A stretch of DNA of 64,000 bases. Origin: AC-56 sp963702195. GTDB lineage: Bacteria; Actinomycetota; Thermoleophilia; Solirubrobacterales; 70-9. The translations under genes were made by a program, and so were the position numbers. Under the pieces are notes generated by a model, which was not told where the DNA came from, made no database searches, and saw only the letters and a list, made by a program, of their open reading frames with translations. The stretch covers positions 1,922,001-1,986,000 of the forward strand of contig OY969725.1 of the NCBI GenBank assembly GCA_963702195.1, read 5' to 3'. Shown one piece after another: positions 7,371 to 15,406 of the stretch. Position 1 is the first letter of the stretch; every line of letters starts with the position of its first letter.

Positions 7371-9631
7371 CAGATCGCCTTCTTCAGCGGCGCGTAGTCG
7401 GCCATCAGCTTGCGCTCGGTCGCGTCGGAGGAGAAGCGGACGACGATCACGCCGCCGGGCTCGACTCCAGTCACGACGCCCTCCCCGAAGGTGGCGTGGA
7501 TGACGTCGGCGCCCACCTCGAACGCGAGCGGCACCGCGTGGGGCTGCGGCGGCTCGGGCGCGCCGAGGGCGCCACCGAGCGTCGCCCCGCGGGCCCAACC
7601 GGTCGGCGAGGACGTCGTCTCGCGCTCGATCAGCGTCTCGGGGATCTCGGCCAGGAAGCGCGACGGGAGGTTGTAGCCACGGCCGCCGTGCAGGCTCCGC
7701 CGGCGGGCGTAGGTCAGGTAGAGACGCTGGCGAGCCCGCGTGACGCCGACGTAGGCGAGGCGGCGCTCCTCCTCCAGGTTCCCCTCCTCGATCGAGCGCA
7801 TGTGGGGGAAGACGCCCTCCTCGACACCGATGATGAACACGGCGTCGTACTCCAGGCCCTTGGCGTTGTGGAGCGTCATCAGCGTGGCGAGGCTCTCGTC
7901 GGTCTTCAGCGAGTCCTGGTCGGTATAGAGCGAGATCTGCGCGAGGAACTCCTCCAGCGGCCCGACGTCGCTGAACCCCTCCACCGCGCGGTTGGCGTCG
8001 AACTCGCCGGCGACCCCCACCAGCTCCTGGAGGTTCTCGATCCTCCCCTCCGCCTCGATCGTGCGCTCGGACTGCAGGGCGTCCATGTACCCGGTCTCGT
8101 TCAGCACCGCGTCGAGCAGGTCGGCGACTCGCAGCGGTCCATCGCCGGCCTCCAGTCGCTGGCGCAGCGCGACCATCACATCGGCGAACCTGCGCACCGC
8201 CTTCTGCGCCGACGGGCCGAGCGCGGGAACCCGCTCCGCCTCCCGCATCACGTCCCAGATGTCCTGCCCGGTGGTGTTCGCGTGCGACAGCAGGCGCGCC
8301 TGCGTCGTGTCGCCGATCCCGCGGCGGGGCGAGTTGACGATCCGCGCGAAAGACACCGCGTCGGCCGGGTTCACGAGCAGGCTGAGATAGGCGACCGCGT
8401 CCTTGATCTCGGCACGCTCGTAGAACTTGGTCCCGCCGATCACCTGGTACGGGATCTCGAAGCGCACGAGCGTGTCCTCCAGCACGCGGCTCTGCGCGTT
8501 GACGCGGTAGAAGACCGCGATCCCCTCGCGCTGCATGCCCTCGTCGGTCACGAGCCGCTCGACCTCCGACGCGACCCAGCGGGCCTCGGCATGCTCGTCG
8601 TCGTGCTCGGCGATCGTCACCGGCTCACCGCGGCCGATCCCGGTCCACAGGTGCTTGCCGAGTCGCTCGGTGTTGTGCGCGATCACCGCGTTGGCGGCGT
8701 CGAGGATCGTGCCGGTGGAGCGGTAGTTCTCCTCGAGGCGGACGACGGCGGCATCCGGGAAGTCGCGCTCGAAGTCGAGGATGTTGCGGATATCGGCGTT
8801 TCTAAACCCGTAGACAGATTGGTCTTCGTCGCCGACGACCGTCAGGTTGCGGTGTCCCCCGGCCAGGAGCTGCAGCAGCCGGTACTGGACCCGGTTGGTG
8901 TCCTGGTACTCGTCGACCAGGACCCACCTGAACGCCTTGCGGTAGCGATCGCGGACGTCCTCGAAGAGCTCCAGCAGGTTGACCGTGCGCGCGAGCAGGT
9001 CGTCGAAGTCCATCGCGTTGGCCTCGAGCATCCGCTTCTCGTAGAGGCGATAGACGTCGGCGACGTTCTCCTCGAAGAAGGAGCTCTGCGCCTCCGAGTA
9101 AGCCTCGGCGTCGACGAGCTGGCTCTTGGCGCCGGAGATCGCGTTCTTGATCGCCCGCGGGGGGAAGCGCTTGGGGTCGACGCCGGCCTCCTCGACGCAG
9201 CGCTTGATCATGCGTAGCGAGTCGGCCTCGTCGTAGATCGTGAAGGCGCGCTTGTAGCCCAGGCGCTGGGCGTCGGTGCGCAGGATCCGCGCGCAGGCCG
9301 AGTGAAAGGTCATCACCCACATCACCCGCGAGACGCCGCCGACCAGCCGCTCCACGCGCTCCTTCATCTCCTGAGCCGCCTTGTTCGTGAAGGTGATCGC
9401 CAGGATCTCTGACGGCAGGGCCTGGCCGGTGGCGAGCAGGTAGGCGATCCGGTAGGTGAGGACCCGGGTCTTGCCGGAGCCCGCGCCGGCCAGGACCAGG
9501 AGCGGGCCCTCGCCGTGTGTGACCGCCTCGCGCTGCGGCTCGTTCAGCTCCGCGAGCAGGCGCTCGACCTGCGATGCGCCGGGGTCTATGCGCGCGCCGG
9601 GTGTCGTCTCGGTCGCCACCTGGCCGAGCAT
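7370..9631 (-). CDS. pcrA: UvrD/PcrA-type superfamily 1 DNA helicase
   Basis: 753-residue 3'-5' helicase acting in nucleotide excision repair and removal of recombinase from DNA. Motif I is AGAGSGKT at residues 48-55, motif II is DEYQDT, and GDEDQSVYGFRNAD, LEENYRS, TLMTLHNAKGLEYD and VGVTRARQRL supply motifs III-VI. The last 60 residues (HATFGEGVVTGVEPGGVIVV) form the Tudor-like C-terminal domain seen in PcrA, which contacts RNA polymerase in Bacillus. It begins the transcript that continues into folD. Confidence 0.96.
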   Translation of the reverse strand: MLGQVATETTPGARIDPGASQVERLLAELNEPQREAVTHGEGPLLVLAGAGSGKTRVLTYRIAYLLATGQALPSEILAITFTNKAAQEMKERVERLVGGVSRVMWVMTFHSACARILRTDAQRLGYKRAFTIYDEADSLRMIKRCVEEAGVDPKRFPPRAIKNAISGAKSQLVDAEAYSEAQSSFFEENVADVYRLYEKRMLEANAMDFDDLLARTVNLLELFEDVRDRYRKAFRWVLVDEYQDTNRVQYRLLQLLAGGHRNLTVVGDEDQSVYGFRNADIRNILDFERDFPDAAVVRLEENYRSTGTILDAANAVIAHNTERLGKHLWTGIGRGEPVTIAEHDDEHAEARWVASEVERLVTDEGMQREGIAVFYRVNAQSRVLEDTLVRFEIPYQVIGGTKFYERAEIKDAVAYLSLLVNPADAVSFARIVNSPRRGIGDTTQARLLSHANTTGQDIWDVMREAERVPALGPSAQKAVRRFADVMVALRQRLEAGDGPLRVADLLDAVLNETGYMDALQSERTIEAEGRIENLQELVGVAGEFDANRAVEGFSDVGPLEEFLAQISLYTDQDSLKTDESLATLMTLHNAKGLEYDAVFIIGVEEGVFPHMRSIEEGNLEEERRLAYVGVTRARQRLYLTYARRRSLHGGRGYNLPSRFLAEIPETLIERETTSSPTGWARGATLGGALGAPEPPQPHAVPLAFEVGADVIHATFGEGVVTGVEPGGVIVVRFSSDATERKLMADYAPLKKAI

Positions 9632-9652
9632 AGCTGCGGGTTCGGCGTGGGC

Positions 9653-10369
9653 TCAGCCGCCCGCGGACGTGGGGCCCTGCTTCGGCTTCAGCTCGCGGAT
9701 CTCGCCCTCCGCTGCCTTGCCGTCGAGCCCCGCAAGGCGCTCCTCGAGCCTCGCGATGCGCTCCGACAGCGTCTTGATCGCGTCGGCGAGCGGATCCGGA
9801 AGGTGAATCCAGTCGGCGTCGGGGCCCTCCACCCGGCGGCCCTCGACGCGGACCGGATGGCCGGGGTTGCCGACCACGGTGGAATTTGGGGGAACGTCGG
9901 ACACGACGACCGAGTTCGCGCCCACCTTCGCGCAGTGGCCGACCTGGATCGGGCCGAGCAGCTTCGCCCCGGAGCCGATCGTGACGTCGTCGGCGACCGT
10001 GGGGTGGCGCTTTCCGCGTTGAAAGCCGGTGCCGCCCAGCGTCACGCCCTGGTAGAGCGTCACCCGGTCGCCGATCTCGGCCGTCTCGCCGATGACGACG
10101 CCGGCGCCATGGTCGATGAAGAACTCGTCGCCGATCCGCGCCGCCGGGTGGATCTCGACGCCGGTCACGGTGCGGCCGGCGTACGAGATCGCCATCGGCG
10201 CACCGGGGACGCCCGCCTCGTGGAGCGCGTGTGCGACTCGGTGGGCCAGGATCGCCTGCACGCCCGCCCAGTTCATGAGGATCTCCGCCGTCCCCGCCCC
10301 ACGTGCCGCGGGGTCGCGGTCACGGGCGGAGGCGACGTCGGCGCGAATCTCGCCGAGGACCCGCTTCAT
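9653..10369 (-). CDS. cysE: serine O-acetyltransferase
   Basis: 238 residues. CysE makes O-acetylserine from serine and acetyl-CoA, the substrate of CysK. The left-handed beta-helix hexapeptides are clear (IHPAARIGDEFFIDHG, VIGETAEIGDRV, GGTGFQRGKRHPTV). The C-terminal 60 residues add a short coiled-coil and a charged tail not seen in short homologues. I chose ATG 10369; a GTG six codons upstream is an alternative. It follows cysK by 46 bp on the same strand, forming a cysK-cysE unit. Confidence 0.93.
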   Translation of the reverse strand: MKRVLGEIRADVASARDRDPAARGAGTAEILMNWAGVQAILAHRVAHALHEAGVPGAPMAISYAGRTVTGVEIHPAARIGDEFFIDHGAGVVIGETAEIGDRVTLYQGVTLGGTGFQRGKRHPTVADDVTIGSGAKLLGPIQVGHCAKVGANSVVVSDVPPNSTVVGNPGHPVRVEGRRVEGPDADWIHLPDPLADAIKTLSERIARLEERLAGLDGKAAEGEIRELKPKQGPTSAGG

Positions 10370-10415
10370 CGTGCCCAAGCCGAACACGAGGCCAAGGGTA
10401 CGGACTCGGCGTGGT

Positions 10416-11384
10416 CTACTCGGGCGCGAAGAACGGCAGCGACATGTAGCGCTCACCACCGTCCGGAACGATCACCACGACGCGCTTGCCGGCGAGCTCC
10501 TCGCGGCCCGCCACTGCGAGGGCGGCGGCAATGGCCGCGCCGCCCGAGATCCCGACCAGCAGGCCCTCGCGGGCGGCGGCCTCCCGGGCGCTGTCCAGCG
10601 CGGCCTCGTCGGTGACCGGGACGATCTCGTCGATCACGGAGCGGTCCAGGACCTCGGGAACGAAGCCGGCGCCGATCCCCTGAATCTTGTGCGGGCCCGG
10701 AAGCCCGCCCGAGAGCACGGCGGAGGTGGCTGGCTCGACGGCGATGACCTGGATCGAGGGGCGGCGCTCCTTCAGCACCTGGCCCACCCCGGTGATCGTG
10801 CCCCCGGTACCGACTCCGCAGACGATCGCGTCCACCTCGCCGTCCAGGTCTCGCCAGATCTCCTCGGCGGTGGTGCGCCGGTGGATCTCGGGATTCGCCG
10901 GGTTGTTGAACTGCTGAGGCATGTACGCCCCCCGCTCGGCCACGATCCGCTCGGCCAGCGTGACGGCCTCGTTCATCCCGCCCAGGGAGGGCGTCTGGTG
11001 CACCTCGGCCCCGTAGGTGCGCAGAAGGGCCGTGCGCTCGCGGGTCATCCCCTCGGGGAGCGTGAGCACGAGCTCGTAGCCCCTCGCCGCGCATACCATC
11101 GCCAGCGCGATCCCGGTGTTGCCGCTCGTCGGCTCGACGATCACCGAGCGACCCGGCTCGATCAACCCGTCGCGCTCCGCGGCGTCGATCATCGCGACGC
11201 CGATCCGATCCTTCACGGACCCGCCGGGGCTCAGGTACTCGAGCTTCGCGACGACCTCGCCGCCGAGCCCCTCCCCCATGCGCTGCAGCACGACGAGCGG
11301 GGTATCCCCGACCGTCTGCGACGCCTCACGCGCGATCCGCGCGACTCGCTCCGAGGTTCCCGACTCTGCCCCCACGATCGGCAT
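10416..11384 (-). CDS. cysK: cysteine synthase A (O-acetylserine sulfhydrylase)
   Basis: 322-residue PLP enzyme joining sulfide to O-acetylserine. Lys58 in PGGSVKDR is the Schiff-base lysine, TSGNTGIALA is the substrate loop, and GVGTGGTITGVG binds the PLP phosphate. GISGGAAIAAAL near the C terminus completes the fold. It lies upstream of cysE. A cysteine-free Rrf2 regulator, a candidate regulator of cysteine metabolism by analogy with CymR, is encoded about 1.5 kb away. Confidence 0.96.
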   Translation of the reverse strand: MPIVGAESGTSERVARIAREASQTVGDTPLVVLQRMGEGLGGEVVAKLEYLSPGGSVKDRIGVAMIDAAERDGLIEPGRSVIVEPTSGNTGIALAMVCAARGYELVLTLPEGMTRERTALLRTYGAEVHQTPSLGGMNEAVTLAERIVAERGAYMPQQFNNPANPEIHRRTTAEEIWRDLDGEVDAIVCGVGTGGTITGVGQVLKERRPSIQVIAVEPATSAVLSGGLPGPHKIQGIGAGFVPEVLDRSVIDEIVPVTDEAALDSAREAAAREGLLVGISGGAAIAAALAVAGREELAGKRVVVIVPDGGERYMSLPFFAPE

Positions 11385-11445
11385 TCACGGTACCGCCTCG
11401 CCTGGATGGCGAGCAGGCCAAGCAACCGGTCGCGCGGCGGGATCG

Positions 11446-12825
11446 CTACTGGCTGCAGATGACGTAGACGGAGATCGCGGTGATGTCTCCCACGCCGCGA
11501 ACGCGCCAGCCGGACGTGCTCTTGCCGGGGTCCACCGGCAGGTGCGATCCGCGCAACGGGACGGAGCGCCTCAGGCGGGCGTTGGGGCCGGATACGTCGC
11601 CGCCGCCTCCGAGGGCCTGTGACAGCTCGGTCGGGCACTGGACGCTGAGCTTCTTCCTGGGCCCCGAGACCTGCCTGCGGAAGGTCCCGGTCTGGAGCGC
11701 GGGCGCCGCGCCGGCGGGCCCGGTCGCGCCCATTGGGCCCGTGGCGCCCAAGCCCGCGGGCCCGGTCACTCCCTTCGGCCCCCGTGGGCCCCTCAGTCCG
11801 CGGACACCGCGTGCTCCCCTGGCACCGACCGCACCGGGGCTCCCATCCTGCCCGGTGGCGCCGGTCACGCCCGTCCCTCCGGCTGCTCCTTGAGGCCCTT
11901 CGGGTCCGGCGACGCCGGTGACGCCGGTCGCTCCAGCGCCGCCGGTGCTTCCCGTCGCTCCGGTCGCCCCCTGCGGCCCGGCGGGCCCGATGGTGCCGAC
12001 CGGGAGCGAGTTGACCGCCACGGCGAAGGGGGCGTTGGCCCCGGCGATGAAGCTCTGGTTCGGGCTGGTGCCGTTGAGGTTCGCCCGGCCGATCGTGCCG
12101 GTGCCGCCGTTGGCCCAATAGATGTACGAGTCGTCCACGGCCACGCCCCGCGGGGTGCTGGCACCCGTGATGAAGCTCTGGTCGACGCTCGTTCCGTCGA
12201 GGTTCGCCCGGCCGATCGTGCCCGAGGCGGTGTTGCCCCAGTACACGTGCGAGCCGTCGACTGCCACGCCGAAGGGGCCGCTCGCGCCGGTGATGAAGCT
12301 CTGGTCGATGTTCGTCCCGTCGATGTCCGCCCGGCCGATGGTGCCCCCGGTCTCGTTCGCCCAGTAGATGTGAGAGCCGTCGACGGCGACGCCGTTGGTG
12401 CCCGTCCCGCCGGTGATGAAGCTCGTGCTGGAGCCCGAGCCATCCAGATTGGCGCGCCCGACGTTGCCCGCGTTGGCGTCGGTCCAGTAGACGTGAGAAT
12501 CGTCAACCGCCACGCCGCGAAGGAGGGGCGAACCGCCGACGGCGATGAAGTTCGGATTCGCCAGCGTGCCGTCGAGGTTCGCGCGCTGGATCGTGCTGCT
12601 CGCGGCGTTCGCCGTGTAGATGTAGGAGCCGTCCAAGGCCACAGCCCGGATCAGGTTCCCGCCGAGCATGGTCTGGGTCTGGACCGTGCCGTCGAGGGTC
12701 GCCCGCCCCACCGTGCTCGGAGTCGTGTTGGCCCAGTAGACGTAGGCGCCCGCGCTCGGTGCGAAGGCCAGGGTGAGGACGGTGACCGCGAGCGCAGCCA
12801 CACGACACGTCTGCGGACGGGACAT
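11446..12825 (-). CDS. secreted propeller-plus-collagen-like surface protein
   Basis: 459 residues. A signal peptide ends near residue 27 (APSAGA). Residues about 28-275 hold six or seven repeats of roughly 41 residues with the core VAVDGSHIYWAN followed by GTIGRANLDGT, a YWxN beta-propeller of the type seen in LDL-receptor/NHL-like folds. Residues about 277-375 are Gly-X-Y collagen-like triplets rich in GATG and GPQG, with a GARGARGVRGLRGPRG basic stretch. The last 85 residues form a separate domain of unknown fold. GGAAGG lies upstream of the ATG. Probably an adhesive or structural surface protein. Confidence 0.8.
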   Translation of the reverse strand: MSRPQTCRVAALAVTVLTLAFAPSAGAYVYWANTTPSTVGRATLDGTVQTQTMLGGNLIRAVALDGSYIYTANAASSTIQRANLDGTLANPNFIAVGGSPLLRGVAVDDSHVYWTDANAGNVGRANLDGSGSSTSFITGGTGTNGVAVDGSHIYWANETGGTIGRADIDGTNIDQSFITGASGPFGVAVDGSHVYWGNTASGTIGRANLDGTSVDQSFITGASTPRGVAVDDSYIYWANGGTGTIGRANLNGTSPNQSFIAGANAPFAVAVNSLPVGTIGPAGPQGATGATGSTGGAGATGVTGVAGPEGPQGAAGGTGVTGATGQDGSPGAVGARGARGVRGLRGPRGPKGVTGPAGLGATGPMGATGPAGAAPALQTGTFRRQVSGPRKKLSVQCPTELSQALGGGGDVSGPNARLRRSVPLRGSHLPVDPGKSTSGWRVRGVGDITAISVYVICSQ

Positions 12826-12914
12826 CGGATCCTTCCGATCGGATACTGGTAAGCCCTGCGGGGCGAGCCTATCCGATCCCTGTTCGGTGGAAGGAACCCC
12901 ATGCGGGGGCGAGA

Positions 12915-13313
12915 TCAGATGTGGTACATGCCCGCGCCGGCCTCCTCGGCCTCGCGGCGGGCGATGTCGGCGATCGTCGTCGACCGGAAGACGTCGCGGA
13001 GGGACTCGACGCCCTCAGCCCAGATGCCTCCGGCCTCCTTGCCCTCCTGACCGAGGCGGCCGTCCAGCGACTGGACGACCTCGAGGACGGTGATCTCGTC
13101 GGCCGGCTTGGCGAGCGTGTAGCCGCCCTTGACCCCGCGGTGGCTCTGCAGGAGGCCGTCGCGCCGCAGGGTGGTGAAGAGCTGCTCGAGGAACTGGACC
13201 GGCATCGCGCGGCGCTCGGCCACCTGCGCGATCGGGACCGGGCGATCGCCTGCCCGGGCGAGCTCCGCGAGCCCGACGACGGCGTAGCGAGACTTGGAGG
13301 TCACCGAGATCAT
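12915..13313 (-). CDS. Rrf2-family transcriptional regulator without Fe-S cysteines
   Basis: 132 residues. The winged-helix motif is typical of Rrf2 (SKSRYAVVGLAELAR, IAQVAERRAMPVQFLEQLF, RGVKGGYTLAKPADEITV). Unlike IscR or NsrR there is no cysteine in the whole protein, so it cannot hold a Fe-S cluster. This fits CymR-like members that sense O-acetylserine through a CysK complex. The nearby cysK-cysE pair makes that role plausible, but this is inference. A promoter with a -35 and -10 lies directly upstream with no leader. Confidence 0.88.
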   Translation of the reverse strand: MISVTSKSRYAVVGLAELARAGDRPVPIAQVAERRAMPVQFLEQLFTTLRRDGLLQSHRGVKGGYTLAKPADEITVLEVVQSLDGRLGQEGKEAGGIWAEGVESLRDVFRSTTIADIARREAEEAGAGMYHI

Positions 13314-13320
13314 GCGGCCT

Positions 13321-13349
13321 GTTCTATCGGATCGGGCGGCGACCTCCAA
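13321..13349 (-). promoter_or_regulatory. leaderless promoter of the Rrf2 gene
   Basis: On the minus strand TTGGAG (13344-13349) and TAGAAC (13321-13326) are separated by 17 bases. The -10 box ends 7 bases before the ATG, so the transcript should start at or next to the start codon. Confidence 0.55.
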
Positions 13350-13446
13350 AACGGTCGCTCTTTCCGAAGGGCTTCATCACGGGCCGTCCGGCCGCCGCTA
13401 GGATGCCCCGGGGCCGCCGCCCTGGGATCGGGTAGTTCACGTCGCC

Positions 13447-13497
13447 ATGGACGCTGTGTACCCAGAGCCCGGGACGCCGGTCGGAGTGAGACCGTGA
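13447..13497 (+). other. candidate 16-residue leader peptide overlapping the response regulator
   Basis: ATG at 13447 opens a short frame reading MDAVYPEPGTPVGVRP. Its TGA overlaps the GTG start of the response-regulator gene as GTGA. A TAGTTC box ends 8 bases before this ATG, the spacing seen at leaderless starts elsewhere in the window. It may couple translation of the downstream gene. A chance frame cannot be excluded. Confidence 0.3.
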
Positions 13498-14117
13498 ACG
13501 ACGATCGACGCTGCCTGGTCATAGATCCTCAACCCACCGTCAGGCTGGGTGTGCGCGAGGCGCTCGCGAACCGCTACGAGGTCGAGGAGACCGAGACGGG
13601 CACCAGCGCTCTCGAGCTGCTCACCTCGATCGGCGACTTCGACGTAGTGATCGTCGACCTCTGCCGGACGAGCGCGGCCCACCTGGACGAGGCGCTCATC
13701 GGGACGGCCGCCATCCGGGCGCTGCACCAGGCCCAGCCCACTCTCGGCATCGTGGCCCACGGCGCCCATCCGGAGCAGCACGCGGCGACCGAGGCCATCA
13801 AGGCGGGCGCCACGGCCTACGTGGTCAAGAGCTCACCGGTCGAGGCGCTCAGCAACGCCGTGGATGCAGCCGCCGAGTCCGAGCGCTTCGTCGACCCGGT
13901 TGCCAAGGGAACCCGTGGCCGCCCCGCGCTGACGAGGCGCCAGCGGCAGATCCTCCAGGCCTACGCCGACGGCCAGTCGACCGCGCGCGTGGCGCGGCAG
14001 CTGGGGCTCAGCGCCGAGACCGTCCGCACCCACACGAAGGCGATCCTCGCCCGCCTGAAGGCCCGCGACCGTGCCCACGCGGTGGCGATCGCCCTCCGCA
14101 GCTCGTTGATCGAGTAG
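13494..14117 (+). CDS. LuxR/NarL-type response regulator, atypical receiver
   Basis: 207 residues. The receiver domain (1-125) keeps a candidate phospho-acceptor Asp in VVIVDLCRTS and the Lys in AYVVKSSPVEAL. The usual acidic pair near the start is reduced to a single Asp (LVIDPQPTVR), so phosphorylation may be weak or absent. The C-terminal helix-turn-helix (about 145-200) is standard (LTRRQRQILQAYADGQS, LSAETVRTHTKAILARL). The GTG start has GGAG 7 bases upstream. No histidine kinase is adjacent. Target genes unknown. Confidence 0.85.
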   Translation: MNDDRRCLVIDPQPTVRLGVREALANRYEVEETETGTSALELLTSIGDFDVVIVDLCRTSAAHLDEALIGTAAIRALHQAQPTLGIVAHGAHPEQHAATEAIKAGATAYVVKSSPVEALSNAVDAAAESERFVDPVAKGTRGRPALTRRQRQILQAYADGQSTARVARQLGLSAETVRTHTKAILARLKARDRAHAVAIALRSSLIE

Positions 14118-14153
14118 CGGAACTCCGCGACCGACAGCCAGGCGGGGCCGGGC

Positions 14154-15305
14154 TCAGATCCAGCCGTGCTCGTGCGCGATGAGGACCGCCTGCGCGCGGT
14201 CGACCGCGCCGATCTTGCGGTAGACGTTGTGCAGGTGGGTACGGATCGTGCTCACCGACAGATTGAGCTCCTGGGCGATCTGCTTGTAGACGTTGCCTTC
14301 GGCGAGGCCCCTCAGCGCGTCGATCTCACGATCCGAGAGCGGACAGGGATCCGTGTTCCGCTTGAGCTCCGCCCCCGAGTGCGGGAACTCGTAGAGCAGC
14401 GGCACAACGGCGTCCCGGTCGAGGTCGAGCTGTCCCGCGGCCTCCACGATCGAGCTCGGCGTCACCGGGTCCCCGCTCGCGTAGTGGACGATGAGATCCG
14501 CGAGCCGGATCGCAGCCGCGTGACCCGTCGCCTTCGGCGAGTGGTGGCGCTCGATCGCCGCCGCGACGTTCGGCGAAAGGGCCCAGCGGCGAACCAGAAC
14601 CGCACCCACCAGCGCGTGGTCGATCCCGAGCTCGCGCCGCTCGCGCCGGATCCGCTCGTCCGGCGTGGCGCCCCGGTCGCCCGTGTCCGAGAATGCGCTG
14701 TGAAGCTCTGCCAGCACGAGCCTTCCGACGTCGTGCAGGAGGGCCGCGACCGCCAGCTCGTCGCGATCTGACAGCCGGGCGATCTCGGCGATGCGATCGG
14801 CCGCGTAGCGGGTCGCGACGGCGTGGCGCCGGAAGCGCTCATGACGCTCCGAGAGGGAGTTCGGCCGCTCGAAGGGGTCGTAGGTGCTGACCCGCTCGCC
14901 GATCCTCCGCAGGCGCTCGACCGTGAGCACGTCGACCGCCTCGCGGATCCCCCGCGTTCGGCCGTGCGGCCCACCGCCGTTGTTCGCCGCGCGCATGACC
15001 TGGATGGTGAGCCCGGCATCCGCCTCGATCGTGTTCGCGAGCTCGTCCCCGGACGCCGCCGCGCCGTTGGTCGCGATCAGCAGGCGGCGCCGGGACTCAG
15101 CGAGAGCCGGCAGCGCCGAGACGGTGTCGAAGGCGGCCGCGAGCCGGTGCCCGCCCTGGCCGATGCGCCGATCGCCGGAGGGCGAACCGCTCTTCGGCCC
15201 CTCGGCCTTGGACTTGGCCGTTGGCTTGCGAGACGGCGCCGACCGGGTGCGCCGTTTCGGCGACCCCGAGCCCCGCTCCTTGGTGGCTGCGCTGCTCATG
15301 GGCAT
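14154..15305 (-). CDS. HDOD-domain protein fused to a LuxR-type DNA-binding domain
   Basis: 383 residues. Residues 1-50 are a basic, low-complexity tail. Residues about 55-300 form an HDOD/HD-like domain, with the HD pair in AALLHDVGRLVLAELH and a further GIDHALVGAVLVRRW. The last 65 residues are a LuxR helix-turn-helix (LSDREIDALRGLAEGN, LSVSTIRTHLHNVYRKIGA). HDOD proteins are usually non-catalytic signalling scaffolds; fusion to an output DNA-binding domain suggests a one-component regulator. It converges with the response regulator 36 bp away. Ligand and targets unknown. Confidence 0.85.
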   Translation of the reverse strand: MPMSSAATKERGSGSPKRRTRSAPSRKPTAKSKAEGPKSGSPSGDRRIGQGGHRLAAAFDTVSALPALAESRRRLLIATNGAAASGDELANTIEADAGLTIQVMRAANNGGGPHGRTRGIREAVDVLTVERLRRIGERVSTYDPFERPNSLSERHERFRRHAVATRYAADRIAEIARLSDRDELAVAALLHDVGRLVLAELHSAFSDTGDRGATPDERIRRERRELGIDHALVGAVLVRRWALSPNVAAAIERHHSPKATGHAAAIRLADLIVHYASGDPVTPSSIVEAAGQLDLDRDAVVPLLYEFPHSGAELKRNTDPCPLSDREIDALRGLAEGNVYKQIAQELNLSVSTIRTHLHNVYRKIGAVDRAQAVLIAHEHGWI

Positions 15306-15406
15306 CAGTTCCCACCCTCATATTCGGCAACAAAGCCGTTCGCATTAGCGATTGGGCCTCCTTTCCCACCCGATTGGGCCTGGGTGCTGGCCCCTATGGG
15401 AGAGGT

